A DNA stretch of 64,000 nt from Pleomorphomonas sp. T1.2MG-36 (GTDB lineage: Bacteria > Pseudomonadota > Alphaproteobacteria > Rhizobiales > Pleomorphomonadaceae), in assembly GCF_950100655.1 (NCBI RefSeq), contig NZ_CATNLY010000012.1, positions 558,001 through 622,000 on the forward strand, in the 5' to 3' direction. Position 1 is the stretch's first letter; every line of letters begins with the position of its first letter. Positions 1-8,043 of this stretch are shown one piece after another. The position numbers and the translations under genes were made by a program. Under the pieces are notes generated by a model, which made no database searches, was not told the DNA's origin, and saw nothing but the letters and a program-made list of their open reading frames with translations.

Positions 1-47
1 ATGTACCCGCAGATCATTGTGTGGCTCTCCGGTTTCGGGAGCCGCAT
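1..47 (-). CDS. Possible 5' end of the next operon gene (partial, unidentified)
   Basis: Downstream of the permease stop an open frame on the minus strand runs off the window edge. Two in-frame ATGs are present, at 47 and at 17. The second is preceded by GGAGAG at about 8 nt, a better ribosome site than the first has. Only 5 to 15 codons are visible, so no family can be named. It would be the third gene of the amino-acid transporter operon. Confidence 0.3.
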   Translation of the reverse strand, partial: MRLPKPESHTMICGY

Positions 48-90
48 GATATCGACAGCCTTGCCCGGTCCCGTCAGCAGCCTGTCGTCG

Positions 91-915
91 TCAGCGCCGG
101 TCGCCGATGAAATCGCGGTGACGTTGCAGACGGCTCTCCAACCCGCGAACGGCCAGCGAAAGCGAGACGGTCATCAGCAGGTAGACATAGGCGACGACGC
201 TGTAGGTCTCGAAGAACATGAAGGTGCCCGACGAGTAGACCTTGCCGAGCTGCGTCACGTCCTGCACGCCGAGCACCGAGACGAGTGACGAGTCCTTGAT
301 CATCGCCACGAAATCGTTGCCGAGCGGCGGCAGCACCGTTCGGAACGCCTGGGGCATGATGATGAGGCGGAAGACCTTGAAGCGACTGAGACCGAGCGCC
401 TTTGCCGCCTCGATCTGACCGCGATCGACCGATTGCAGTCCGGCTCGGAAGATCTCCGACAGGAACGCCGAGTAGGAAATGACCAGCGCCACCACGGCCC
501 GCCACAGGAGATCGAAATCGCGGACGCTGGCCGCCCCCAGGAGTCCGGCGGCCTGCAACGGAGCGGTGATGAGATTCCAGAAGGCGATCAGCGCCGGCGC
601 GGCCACGAATGCCATGTAGAACAGGAGGACCAGCACCGGCACGCCGCGAATGATCTCGACGTAGAAGGTGGCGACCTCGCGCAGAATGCGATGCTTCGAC
701 AGGCTGGCCGAGGCGACGCCGAGACCGATCAGGCAGGCAAATACATAGGCGATGACCGTCACGAAGACGGTCACCCAAATGCCGGTCGCCACGGCACCGA
801 AGATGACGCGGTAGCTCTCGTCGGAACCGATGACGAGACCGAAGGCGATGGCAAGGAGAATCGCCGCGATCAGCCAAAAGGGCAGCTCGCGGCGACGGGT
901 CTCTTTGGAACTCAA
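91..915 (-). CDS. Polar amino-acid ABC transporter permease (His/Glu/Gln/Arg type)
   Basis: Inner-membrane permease of an amino-acid ABC importer. About 274 residues with several hydrophobic segments (roughly residues 10-30, 40-70, 85-110 and 235-260). The EAA loop that docks the ATPase is visible as IEAAKALGLSRFKVFRLIIMP, followed by the PQAFRTVLPPLGND stretch typical of HisM/GlnP-type permeases. The gene follows its binding protein by 7 bp if the TTG at 915 is the start. An ATG at 969 would give 18 extra residues but overlaps the upstream gene by 47 bp, so TTG is preferred, though its ribosome site is weak. The substrate cannot be read from the permease. No ATPase gene is seen before the window edge. 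Confidence 0.9.
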   Translation of the reverse strand: MSSKETRRRELPFWLIAAILLAIAFGLVIGSDESYRVIFGAVATGIWVTVFVTVIAYVFACLIGLGVASASLSKHRILREVATFYVEIIRGVPVLVLLFYMAFVAAPALIAFWNLITAPLQAAGLLGAASVRDFDLLWRAVVALVISYSAFLSEIFRAGLQSVDRGQIEAAKALGLSRFKVFRLIIMPQAFRTVLPPLGNDFVAMIKDSSLVSVLGVQDVTQLGKVYSSGTFMFFETYSVVAYVYLLMTVSLSLAVRGLESRLQRHRDFIGDRR

Positions 916-922
916 GGTCGGC

Positions 923-1723
923 TCAGTTCTGGCTCTTGTAGTCGTAGAGCCACTTCTTGTTGAGCGCATCGATGGTGCCGTCGGCCTTCATGGAGGCGAT
1001 GGCGGCGCTGATCGGGGCGGTGAGGTCGGAGCCTTTCTTGAGGATGAAGCCGAACTCCTCGCGGCCAAGCGGACCACCGACGACCTTGAAGGCACCGGGC
1101 TGGGCGCCGATGTAGCCATCGGCCGAGGTCTTGTCCATCAGCACGGTGTCGACGTCGCCGGCCTTCAGCGCCTGCACCGAGGCGCCGAACGTTTCGAACA
1201 GCTTGACGCGCGGGTTCTTCTCGTCACCATCGAGCACGTTGTAGATGGCGACGTAGAAGTTGGTGGTGCCGGGCTGGGCGCCGACCAGGCCATCCTTGAG
1301 AGCCGCGAAGGACGGACCGTCGGTGAAGCGGTTCTCGTCGGCGCGCACCAGCATGAGCTGCTCGGAGATCATGTAGGGCTCGGAGAAATCGACCTGCTGC
1401 TTGCGCTCGTCGTTGATGGTGATGCCATCCATGCCGACGTCGAACTGGCCGTCGCGCACCGCCTGGATCATCGCATCCCACGACGTCAGCTTCCACTCGA
1501 CCTTGGCGTTGAGACGCTTGGCGATCTCGTTGAAGGCGTCATATTCCCAGCCAATGCCCTCGCCCGTCTTCGGATCGGCGAAGTTGAGCGGAACGTAGGC
1601 ATTCTCGGTGACCGCGATGATGGCGCGTCCCTTGAGATCGGGGAGCTCGGCAGCGCCAGCCTGGGACACGAAAGCGGACAGCAAAACAGTGGCGGCAACA
1701 GCCGCCTTCGCAACAATCTGCAT
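923..1723 (-). CDS. Amino-acid ABC transporter periplasmic substrate-binding protein
   Basis: Family 3 (PBPb) solute-binding protein of 266 residues. A Sec signal peptide covers about residues 1-24 and ends in SQAGAAE. The mature N-terminus has the hallmark VTENAYVPLNF strand and GWEYDAFNEIAKRL helix. The lobe containing WDAMIQAVRDGQFDVGMDGI and the switch segment DFSEPYMISEQLM are typical of the family. It delivers a polar amino acid to the permease encoded just downstream. The ATG at 1723 is preceded by GGAGG at 7-8 nt, which fixes the start. The ligand cannot be decided from sequence alone. Confidence 0.93.
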   Translation of the reverse strand: MQIVAKAAVAATVLLSAFVSQAGAAELPDLKGRAIIAVTENAYVPLNFADPKTGEGIGWEYDAFNEIAKRLNAKVEWKLTSWDAMIQAVRDGQFDVGMDGITINDERKQQVDFSEPYMISEQLMLVRADENRFTDGPSFAALKDGLVGAQPGTTNFYVAIYNVLDGDEKNPRVKLFETFGASVQALKAGDVDTVLMDKTSADGYIGAQPGAFKVVGGPLGREEFGFILKKGSDLTAPISAAIASMKADGTIDALNKKWLYDYKSQN

Positions 1724-1858
1724 GAAAGGATCCTCCGTCGCTGAGGTAGCCGGAACGAGATCCCTCCGTCACCGGCGCGTGAAGGCCACTATTGGCTGTT
1801 TCGCGCAAGGCTGGCAAGGGGTTGCTTCTCTTTAGGCGCCGCCGATGACCGACTCTCG

Positions 1859-2197
1859 TCAGTCTCGCGTTATTGGCAATCCCTGCATCCGCCAGGCGCT
1901 GATGCCGCCGCCCAGATGGCCTTCCGCCGCGTGCCCGGACGACTTGCACCAGGAGAGTACCTGGCCCGACCGCCCTCCCGACACGCAGTAGAAGACGACG
2001 GGCTTGTCCGTCGGCAGCTCGCCGCCCCAGGCGGACAGGTTCGAAAGCGGCCGATGAACCGCGCCGGGAATGTGCCCCTCGTTCCACTCGTGCGCTTCGC
2101 GCACGTCGATGAGGTGGATGGCATCGCTGTCGAGCAGGTCCTTGATCTCCTGCGGCGACAGCGTTTTGGCAGCGTTACGACTAAAGAAGGAGAGCAT
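1859..2197 (-). CDS. Single-domain rhodanese (sulfurtransferase)
   Basis: A 112-residue cytoplasmic rhodanese domain. The CH2A motif HLIDVREAHEWNEGHIPGA and the active-site loop FYCVSGGRSGQ, with its persulfide-forming cysteine, are both present, and the domain fills the whole protein. Enzymes of this type move sulfane sulfur among persulfides, glutathione and sulfite. It lies downstream of an ArsR-type repressor with a cysteine pair like that of sulfide-responsive BigR/SqrR, so a role in sulfide or persulfide handling is likely. The ATG at 2197 has GGAG at 7 nt. A TTG at 2209 is in frame but overlaps that ribosome site, so it was not chosen. Confidence 0.9.
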   Translation of the reverse strand: MLSFFSRNAAKTLSPQEIKDLLDSDAIHLIDVREAHEWNEGHIPGAVHRPLSNLSAWGGELPTDKPVVFYCVSGGRSGQVLSWCKSSGHAAEGHLGGGISAWRMQGLPITRD

Positions 2198-2225
2198 GGG
2201 AAACTCCAATCATATGACGAGTTTT

Positions 2226-2244
2226 TATATTAAGTGCGAATATA
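2226..2244. promoter_or_regulatory. AT-rich inverted repeat between arsR-type gene and rhodanese gene
   Basis: TATATT at 2226-2231 and AATATA at 2239-2244 form a perfect 6-bp dyad with a 7-nt spacer, in an AT-rich island that contrasts with the surrounding GC-rich DNA. AT-rich dyads are the usual targets of BigR/SqrR-type ArsR repressors, and the site lies about 30 bp upstream of the rhodanese start. Assignment as the repressor's operator is inference. Confidence 0.45.
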
Positions 2245-2318
2245 CTAATATAATATGCTCGTCAAGGAAAACACGTATCCGCTCTGTCCATTTCCGAAGA
2301 TCGTGCCCGCCGACGGCG

Positions 2319-2672
2319 TCAGCCCTTTTGGGCCGTTGGGGCGCAGTAGAGTTCGTACAGCAGGCCGATCAGCCGCCGCGCGTTGTCGGAGGCGAGACGA
2401 TAGTAGATGGTTTGCGCTTCGCGGCGCGTCGCCACGATGCCGAGATCGCGCAGGCGGGCAAGGTGCTGCGACAGCGCCGATTGGCCAAGCCCCACGGATT
2501 CGGCGAGCGCGCCCACGGACATCTCGTTATCGACAAGACGACAGAGAACCATTAGTCGCTTGGACTGGCCCAGGGCCGACAGCAGCCGCGCTGCCTCCTC
2601 GGCCCGCGACTCCATGACCTCGACCGGATTTTCAAACGGTTCGCAAAGGTTGGATTCGACCGAAGCCGCCAT
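2319..2672 (-). CDS. ArsR/SmtB-family repressor, BigR/SqrR-like (persulfide-sensing type)
   Basis: Winged-helix DNA-binding repressor of 117 residues. The recognition helix region GLGQSALSQHLARLRDLGIV and the wing TRREAQTIYYRL are clear. No metal-binding CxC motif of ArsR/SmtB metal sensors is present. With the ATG at 2672 as start the cysteines are C10, C44 and C110. C44 and C110 are 66 residues apart, the same spacing as the redox pair of BigR (C42/C108) and SqrR (C41/C107), which sense sulfide-derived persulfides. The start at 2672 is supported by GAGG 9 nt upstream. The ATG at 2687 lacks such a site. The rhodanese gene follows on the same strand after about 120 bp of AT-rich DNA, and a GGDEF-EAL gene is divergent. 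Confidence 0.87.
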   Translation of the reverse strand: MAASVESNLCEPFENPVEVMESRAEEAARLLSALGQSKRLMVLCRLVDNEMSVGALAESVGLGQSALSQHLARLRDLGIVATRREAQTIYYRLASDNARRLIGLLYELYCAPTAQKG

Positions 2673-2833
2673 GATGTGCACCCTCATGCTTTAGCAATCT
2701 CATAATATTCAAATATACGCAATTTGGCAATTCGAATCCTGAGGCCGTTGGTCGAGTAGAGAACCCCGCCTTGGCGACTTAGCGAAATATTATCAAAGAC
2801 CCGGTTATTTTCGACGTCCGATAGCTCGGTCGG

Positions 2834-5314
2834 GTGGCGGGCGCCGTTGTAATGAAAACGTTGTCGGAAATACGGCCTCCTCAGGAAAGGCCGTCTCGCA
2901 GGCCTCTCGTCCTGTCGCTGCAGGCGATCGTGGTGGCCATCGTCGGCTTGATGCTGGTTGTCCTGCAACTGGCCGTGGGGGTGACAGAAACCGCCCGGCA
3001 GCTTGACGGCATAAAATCCGACGCCATGTATCGGGCGAAGGCCGGCCTCGATCTGCTCGCCGCCATTCCAGCCGGCACGGCGGAGACTGGCCAGAACGGC
3101 CCCGACGCGGAAGCCGCGCTGAGTTCCCTTCGCTCCATCGCCGACATTTATGCTCGCAACCATCCAGGCGAAACGATACAAATCGAAACCGGCGGCCCCG
3201 CCAGCGATCAAGCCGCCATAGCGAGCGACGATATCGTCGCCTGGGGCGACAACGATCTCGGCGTACGGCGCGGGTTCGTTCTCGACGACGGCGCCAAGCG
3301 TATCTCCGGGTTCTTCTCGGCGCGCATCGATCTCAGCGGCGACTATGTCGGCTGGCACAGAAGCATCCTGGACCGGATCCAGCTTGCCGCTTTCATCGTC
3401 CTGTCGGTGCTGATGCTCGCCGTGCTCCTGATGCGGGTAATCGTCGTCAGCCCCCTTGAGAGACTGAGCGGCCTCACGCGCCGCCTTGCAGCGGGCGAAC
3501 TGGTCGAAGTGCCGGAACCGGTCGATCACGCCCGCGAAATCTGCGACCTGTCCGAAGCGCTGGTGGTGTTTCGAAACAACCTGGCCCAAAAGAACAAGCT
3601 GGAGGCCACCAACGAGGTCGCGTTGCGCAAGCTCGAGCGGGCGACCGGCAACCTCGACATGGCCCTCCGCGCGATGACCCAGGGCCTCGCCCTGTTCGAT
3701 GCGCAATACCGTCTGTTGCTGGTCAACGAACGCTTCCTGGAGATCTTCGACTTGGCCGAAGACCCGTTCGGGGCGACGCTGTCGGCGCAAGACGTCGAGG
3801 ACCTGATCGCCAAACAGATCGCCGCGGCACCCGACCTCAAGCACCACTTTTCCACCGCCGAGCTGTTCGGCCGTCATCTTGGCCGCCTGTTCACGCAGGC
3901 CGAGCCGGTATCGGGCGAGGACACCTTCGGCGACCGGATCATTTCCTTCACGCACGTGATCACCGGCGAGGGAGGCTGGGTCACCACCGTCGAAGACGTA
4001 ACCGAGCGCCGGGCGCAGGAAGCGCGGCTTGCCTATCTGTCGCGCTTCGATGCCCTCACGGGCCTGCCGAACCGCACGCAGTTCAACGATCGCCTTGCCC
4101 TGGACCTCGCCTGGGCCGCCGACAACAGCATCAAGCTCGCCGCGATCGGCCTCGATCTCAATCAGTTCAAGGAAATCAACGACCAGCGCGGCCATAGCGC
4201 CGGCGATGCCGTTCTCGTGGAGATCGGCCGCCGCCTGGAAAGAACGGCGCAGGACGGCGAGTTCGTCGGTCGCATCGGCGGCGACGAATACTGCGCGCTC
4301 AAGAAGTTCCGCCTTCAGACGGAGGTCGGCGAATTTCTCGGCCGCCTCGAGCGCTGCTTCCAGGCGCCCATACGCGTCGAGGAGAACGATATTTCCGTCA
4401 GCGTGTCGATCGGCGTCGCCATCTACCCCGACGACGCGATCGACGCCGAGCAACTGGTCAACAACGCCGATCTCGCGAAGTATCGCGCCAAACGGTCGGT
4501 GACGCAGAACGTCTGCTTCTACGAAGCGGACATGGACGAGGCCTCGCGCGAGCGACGGACCATGGCGCGCGATCTCTGGGATGCGCTCGACCGCGAGGAG
4601 TTCCACCTGACCTATCAGGTGCAGAAGAACATCCGCTCTCGCGAAACTATAGGCTACGAGGCCCTCATCCGCTGGACGCATCCGACGCGCGGCGCCATTC
4701 CGCCGGACGTGTTCATCCCCATTGCCGAGGAATGCGGCGCCATCCTGCCGATCGGCCGCTGGGTGCTGAAGCGCGCCTGCCTGGACGCTATGGCCTGGAG
4801 CGACGGCCTCCGGGTCGCCGTCAACCTGTCGCCGGTGCAGATCGCCAACGACGACATCGTCAAGCTGGTTCACGAGACGCTGCTCGAAAGCGGCCTGGCG
4901 CCGCAAAGGCTCGAACTTGAGATCACCGAGTCGACCATCATCGGCGACAAGGCGCACGCCCTGCATGTGCTGAGACAGCTCAAGGCGTTGGGTATCACCG
5001 TGGCGCTCGACGACTTCGGAACCGGCTACTCCTCGCTCGACACGCTGAACTCGTTCCCCTTCGACAAGATCAAGATCGACCGTTCGTTCCTCTCGGAAGC
5101 CGAGGAGAAGGAAGACTCGCGGGCCATCGTCAAGGCGGTGGTGGCGCTGGGCCGCAGCCTCGACGTGCCGGTGCTGGCCGAAGGCGTCGAGACGGCCGGC
5201 CAGCTCAGCATTCTCGAAGAGGAAGGCTGTCAGGAGGCACAGGGCTTCCTGTTCGGCCGCCCCGCCCGGCTGACGGGCGAGGAAGTGCTGAAGTCGATCG
5301 GGCGCGGCGCCTGA
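2834..5314 (+). CDS. Membrane-anchored GGDEF-EAL protein (c-di-GMP cyclase/phosphodiesterase)
   Basis: An 826-residue signalling protein. Order: transmembrane helix about 28-50, extracytoplasmic sensor region about 51-175, second transmembrane helix about 180-205, HAMP-like linker, PAS-like segment about 275-395, GGDEF about 400-560, EAL about 575-820. The GGDEF signature reads GGDEY (482-486), with tyrosine in place of phenylalanine. No RxxD inhibitory site is visible five residues upstream. The EAL side is complete: YEALIRW (E at 609), the DDFGTGYSSL loop and AEGVET. Phosphodiesterase activity is therefore well supported and cyclase activity is plausible. It is divergent from the ArsR-type repressor. 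The start is uncertain between GTG 2834 and ATG 2852. Confidence 0.93.
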   Translation: MAGAVVMKTLSEIRPPQERPSRRPLVLSLQAIVVAIVGLMLVVLQLAVGVTETARQLDGIKSDAMYRAKAGLDLLAAIPAGTAETGQNGPDAEAALSSLRSIADIYARNHPGETIQIETGGPASDQAAIASDDIVAWGDNDLGVRRGFVLDDGAKRISGFFSARIDLSGDYVGWHRSILDRIQLAAFIVLSVLMLAVLLMRVIVVSPLERLSGLTRRLAAGELVEVPEPVDHAREICDLSEALVVFRNNLAQKNKLEATNEVALRKLERATGNLDMALRAMTQGLALFDAQYRLLLVNERFLEIFDLAEDPFGATLSAQDVEDLIAKQIAAAPDLKHHFSTAELFGRHLGRLFTQAEPVSGEDTFGDRIISFTHVITGEGGWVTTVEDVTERRAQEARLAYLSRFDALTGLPNRTQFNDRLALDLAWAADNSIKLAAIGLDLNQFKEINDQRGHSAGDAVLVEIGRRLERTAQDGEFVGRIGGDEYCALKKFRLQTEVGEFLGRLERCFQAPIRVEENDISVSVSIGVAIYPDDAIDAEQLVNNADLAKYRAKRSVTQNVCFYEADMDEASRERRTMARDLWDALDREEFHLTYQVQKNIRSRETIGYEALIRWTHPTRGAIPPDVFIPIAEECGAILPIGRWVLKRACLDAMAWSDGLRVAVNLSPVQIANDDIVKLVHETLLESGLAPQRLELEITESTIIGDKAHALHVLRQLKALGITVALDDFGTGYSSLDTLNSFPFDKIKIDRSFLSEAEEKEDSRAIVKAVVALGRSLDVPVLAEGVETAGQLSILEEEGCQEAQGFLFGRPARLTGEEVLKSIGRGA

Positions 5315-5421
5315 CCTCGCCGGGCCAGGGCACGCGCGGCTGCGTCGCAAACTACGCATTGGACGAGATCGGCAAGGTCGACTATTCGGGTGCACGTTGA
5401 ATTCTGCCCTGAGGATCTCCC

Positions 5422-5808
5422 ATGGTCGTCGGACTCGCGGTGGTGCTGCTCTGCCAGCTCTTCGGTGAAATTTTCGCCTATCTGACGCATTTGCCCGTCC
5501 CCGCTCCGGTCGTCGGACTGGTGCTGCTGTTCGGCTTCTTTCTGGTGCGGGACCACTGGGAATGGCTGCCCTTTTCGCTTCGCAGCGAGGAGATCGACAA
5601 GACCTGCGAAACGCTGGTGCAGCAGATGGCGCTTCTGTTCGTCCCGGCCGGTGTCGGCATCGTGCAGCGCCTCGGCATTCTCGAGGCAAACGTCGTTGGC
5701 GTTCTCGCGATCATCGTGGTGACCACGGGCTTCTCGATCGCCGTGACGGCCTATACCTTCCGGTTCGTTTCGCGCTGGTTCCCCGCCCCCACGGAGAGCC
5801 AGGAATGA
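5422..5808 (+). CDS. CidA/LrgA family membrane protein
   Basis: A 128-residue, four-helix inner-membrane protein of the holin-like CidA/LrgA family. The conserved LPVPAPVVGLVLLFGFF segment and MALLFVPAGVGIV are visible. The partner LrgB gene overlaps it by 4 bp (ATGA), so the two are translationally coupled. Family members have been linked to murein hydrolase control and, more recently, to transport of small organic acids; which applies here cannot be told. GAGGA lies 7-8 nt before the ATG. A short sensory histidine kinase or LysR gene, sometimes found beside such pairs, is absent. Confidence 0.9.
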   Translation: MVVGLAVVLLCQLFGEIFAYLTHLPVPAPVVGLVLLFGFFLVRDHWEWLPFSLRSEEIDKTCETLVQQMALLFVPAGVGIVQRLGILEANVVGVLAIIVVTTGFSIAVTAYTFRFVSRWFPAPTESQE

Positions 5809-6524
5809 GTACGATAGAAGGCCTCTGGGCCCACCTTTCCGGCGGCGCACTGCTCTGGCTGACGCTGACACTCGTCGTCTACACGATCGCCGACCGTCTT
5901 TCGCTGCTGGCCCGGCGCAACCCGCTCGCCAATCCGGTCCTGCACTCGGTCTGGGTGATCGGCGTCATCCTCGTGGCCAGCGGCACGCCCTACGAGACCT
6001 ATTTCGACGGCGCGTACTTCATCCACTTCCTGCTCGGACCGGCGACCGTCGCCCTTGCCCTGCCGCTGTACGAAAACCGGCGCGTCGTGCTGCGCTCGCT
6101 GGTGCCCATCGTCGCCGCGCTCGTCGTCGGTTCGGCGGCGACCATCGGCTCGGTGATCGTCTGCGCCGCGCTGTTCGATCTTCCCGCGGTGATCACCATT
6201 TCTTCGCTGCCGAAATCGGCCACGTCCGGTGTCGCCATGGGCATCTCGCAGTCGGTCGGGGGCGATGCGTCGCTGACGGCGATCATCGTGGTTGCCACCG
6301 GCATTGCCGGCGCCGTCATGGCGACACCGCTGCTGAACGTCTTGCGCATCACCGACCGCCGGGCACGCGGCTTCGCGGTTGGCCTCGCCGCCCATGGCGT
6401 CGGCACGGCCCGCGCCTTCCAGGTGCATCCGCTTACCGGCACCTTCGCCGGTGTCGGCATGAGCCTGAACGGCCTACTGACGGCCGTCCTGGTGCCGCTG
6501 GCGGCTTCGCTGATCGGTGGCTGA
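5805..6524 (+). CDS. LrgB family membrane protein
   Basis: A 239-residue polytopic membrane protein, partner of the upstream LrgA-like protein. The family hallmarks HFLLGPATVALALPLY and SLPKSATSGVAMGIS are intact, and the C-terminal AAHGVGTARAF stretch is conserved. The ATG overlaps the upstream stop codon as ATGA, with AGGA immediately before it, so the frame is opened here rather than at the upstream in-frame methionine inside the previous gene. Length is normal for LrgB/YohK proteins. Confidence 0.92.
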   Translation: MSTIEGLWAHLSGGALLWLTLTLVVYTIADRLSLLARRNPLANPVLHSVWVIGVILVASGTPYETYFDGAYFIHFLLGPATVALALPLYENRRVVLRSLVPIVAALVVGSAATIGSVIVCAALFDLPAVITISSLPKSATSGVAMGISQSVGGDASLTAIIVVATGIAGAVMATPLLNVLRITDRRARGFAVGLAAHGVGTARAFQVHPLTGTFAGVGMSLNGLLTAVLVPLAASLIGG

Positions 6525-6533
6525 GGCTATCGC

Positions 6534-6938
6534 TCAGCAAAGGGGCGCCAATACGGAGATCCCGTCGCCGACATAGGGCTGCCGCTCGGATATGGCCGTC
6601 CTTTCGAGATAGCGGCGGCACTGCTGTTCGCGATCGTAGCCGAGCAACGTGCCGAGCATGAAGTCCTCCTCCGCCGTCAGCTCGCAGAGCGGCTTGTCGA
6701 CGAAGCGGCGGACCGTCTCCACCAGGGCTGCCCGCCCGAAGAACAGGTTGACGCGGCTGTCGTTGAGCCGGTGGACGTAGTGATCCACCCGGTCGGCGGC
6801 CAGCCGGGCGATGACGCCCGGCAGGTCCGCCCAGGAGACGGTCAGCATGAACAAGTGCCGCACGCCTTTGTCCAACTCGTAGAGGGAGTGGTTGACGATA
6901 CGGCCGCTGACGGAGGTCAGAGAATCTGGCTGGTCCAT
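6534..6938 (-). CDS. DUF2023 family protein, flavodoxin partner
   Basis: A 134-residue soluble protein. The core resembles DUF2023: HSLYELDKGVRHLFMLTV near the N-terminus, a middle strand-helix ending VNLFFGR, and the family signature LTAEEDFMLGTLLGYDREQQ near the C-terminus. No catalytic or metal-binding motif is evident. The gene starts inside the end of the flavodoxin gene (22-bp overlap), so the two are translationally linked. DUF2023 genes are commonly found beside flavodoxins, which suggests a role in flavodoxin delivery, regulation or maturation, but no biochemical function is established to my knowledge. Confidence 0.82.
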   Translation of the reverse strand: MDQPDSLTSVSGRIVNHSLYELDKGVRHLFMLTVSWADLPGVIARLAADRVDHYVHRLNDSRVNLFFGRAALVETVRRFVDKPLCELTAEEDFMLGTLLGYDREQQCRRYLERTAISERQPYVGDGISVLAPLC

Positions 6939-7399
6939 GCCGCGATCCGCTTCTCGGACTTGCCCGCCTGGTTGTCCTGATCGAGAACGAGGCCCACGAA
7001 CTGGCCGTCGCGAACGGCGGTCGATCCCTCGAACTCATAGCCCTTGGTGTCGGTGAAGCCGACGACTTCGGCGCCCTTTTCCAGCACGGCGTCATAGAGC
7101 GTGCCCATGGCATCGACGAAACTGTCCGGGTAGGTGTTCTGGTCGCCAAGACCGAACAGCGCCACCTTCTTGCCCGAGAGATCGGCCTCCCCGAGCACAT
7201 CGACGCCGCTTTCCCAATCCGCCTGGAGATCTCCCTCTCCGTAGGTGGGCGAGCCGAGCACGAGGAGATCGCACCCCTCGAAGTCAGCCGCCGTCGCATC
7301 GCCGATGTTGATGACCTTGGCGTCGAGCTTGGCGGCGATCTTGCCGGCAGCCGCTTTGGTGCGGCCGGAGTCCGACCCATAGATCACGTGAACGGTCAT
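6917..7399 (-). CDS. fldA: Flavodoxin (long-chain type)
   Basis: FMN-binding electron carrier of 160 residues. The phosphate-binding loop YGSDSGRTKAAAGKI lies at the N-terminus, the first isoalloxazine-stacking loop is GSPTYGEGDLQADW, and the second is GDQNTYPDSFVDAMG, as in FldA. It probably substitutes for ferredoxin when iron is scarce or donates electrons to reductive enzymes such as nitrogenase in organisms that have it (not shown here). The ATG at 7399 is preceded by a purine-rich AGGAAAAGGGAA stretch. A long palindrome upstream at 7453-7485 probably carries the control. The DUF2023 gene is co-transcribed. Confidence 0.93.
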   Translation of the reverse strand: MTVHVIYGSDSGRTKAAAGKIAAKLDAKVINIGDATAADFEGCDLLVLGSPTYGEGDLQADWESGVDVLGEADLSGKKVALFGLGDQNTYPDSFVDAMGTLYDAVLEKGAEVVGFTDTKGYEFEGSTAVRDGQFVGLVLDQDNQAGKSEKRIAAWTSQIL

Positions 7400-7452
7400 T
7401 TCCCTTTTCCTCTCTGCTGCGACGGAGCCTTGCGGCCTCGACCTTGATGAAA

Positions 7453-7485
7453 CCTAATTGCAGTTGCGATGCACTTGCAATTAGG
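7453..7485. promoter_or_regulatory. Long palindrome upstream of flavodoxin operon, probable Fur-family operator
   Basis: CCTAATTGCA at 7453-7462 and TGCAATTAGG at 7476-7485 are exact inverted complements, with a 13-nt spacer that itself contains further TGC/GCA steps. It lies 54 bp before the flavodoxin ATG. TGCAA-type dyads are typical of alphaproteobacterial Fur/Mur-family boxes, and flavodoxin is a classic iron-starvation gene. The dyad is seen; the regulator is inferred. Confidence 0.55.
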
Positions 7486-7533
7486 GCAATCCCGCAGAGT
7501 CCCCTCCGGCGAGGCGGTCGGTACGGTCAGGAG

Positions 7534-8043
7534 CTACGCCGCCCCGTTCGCCGACACCCAGGAAACGTGCCGTTCGACGAAGCGTCCGGCCAGGAAAAGC
7601 AAGGGGATGGCCACGATCAGCGCCACGGCGACCACGACCGCGGCGATCAACAGGCTCCTTCCGTTCATGGCATCGGCGGCAAGGCCGTTGGCGATGACGA
7701 GCAACGACAGCGGCAGCATGATGCATAGGGCCGTGCCCGTTCCCGGCGCATAGCGGCGGAACGCCACGGTCAGAGCGAGGTGTGGAACCACCGCATTGAC
7801 GACCATCACCACGGCGAGGCCGGCCAGCAGTTGGGTGGCCTGGTGACTGCCGGCGACGGCGAGAGCCACCACCACGTAGGTAGCGGCGGTCAGGACCACC
7901 AACGCGAAGCGGAAGGCGAACGGGGTGACCCGACCGGACAGACGCGAGGTGTTGCCCGCATAGGTCGGCAGGAACAGCCCCTCCTCGATATTGTGAACCG
8001 TAATGGCAAGCGCAAACAGCCAATAGAGCGCGGCGGGCGTCAT
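7534..8043 (-). CDS. HXXEE domain membrane protein
   Basis: A 169-residue membrane protein with about five hydrophobic helices. The diagnostic HNIEEGL motif (H-x-x-E-E) lies in the first helix near residue 17, followed by a conserved region ending NAVVPHLALTVAFRRYAPG that matches the family's second histidine motif. Such conserved His/Glu residues in membrane helices suggest metal or proton chemistry, but no activity is known to me. The ATG at 8043 has a near-perfect AAGGAGGTG ribosome site, implying strong translation. It is divergent from the hexonate dehydrogenase gene and lies near, but not in, the flavodoxin operon. Confidence 0.78.
   Translation of the reverse strand: MTPAALYWLFALAITVHNIEEGLFLPTYAGNTSRLSGRVTPFAFRFALVVLTAATYVVVALAVAGSHQATQLLAGLAVVMVVNAVVPHLALTVAFRRYAPGTGTALCIMLPLSLLVIANGLAADAMNGRSLLIAAVVVAVALIVAIPLLFLAGRFVERHVSWVSANGAA

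Noticed and set aside
2684..5689. Very long open frame (about 1000 codons) on the minus strand
   Set aside because: It is antisense to the clear GGDEF-EAL gene; the translation is Arg/Ala-rich with no domain and is a GC-rich mirror frame.
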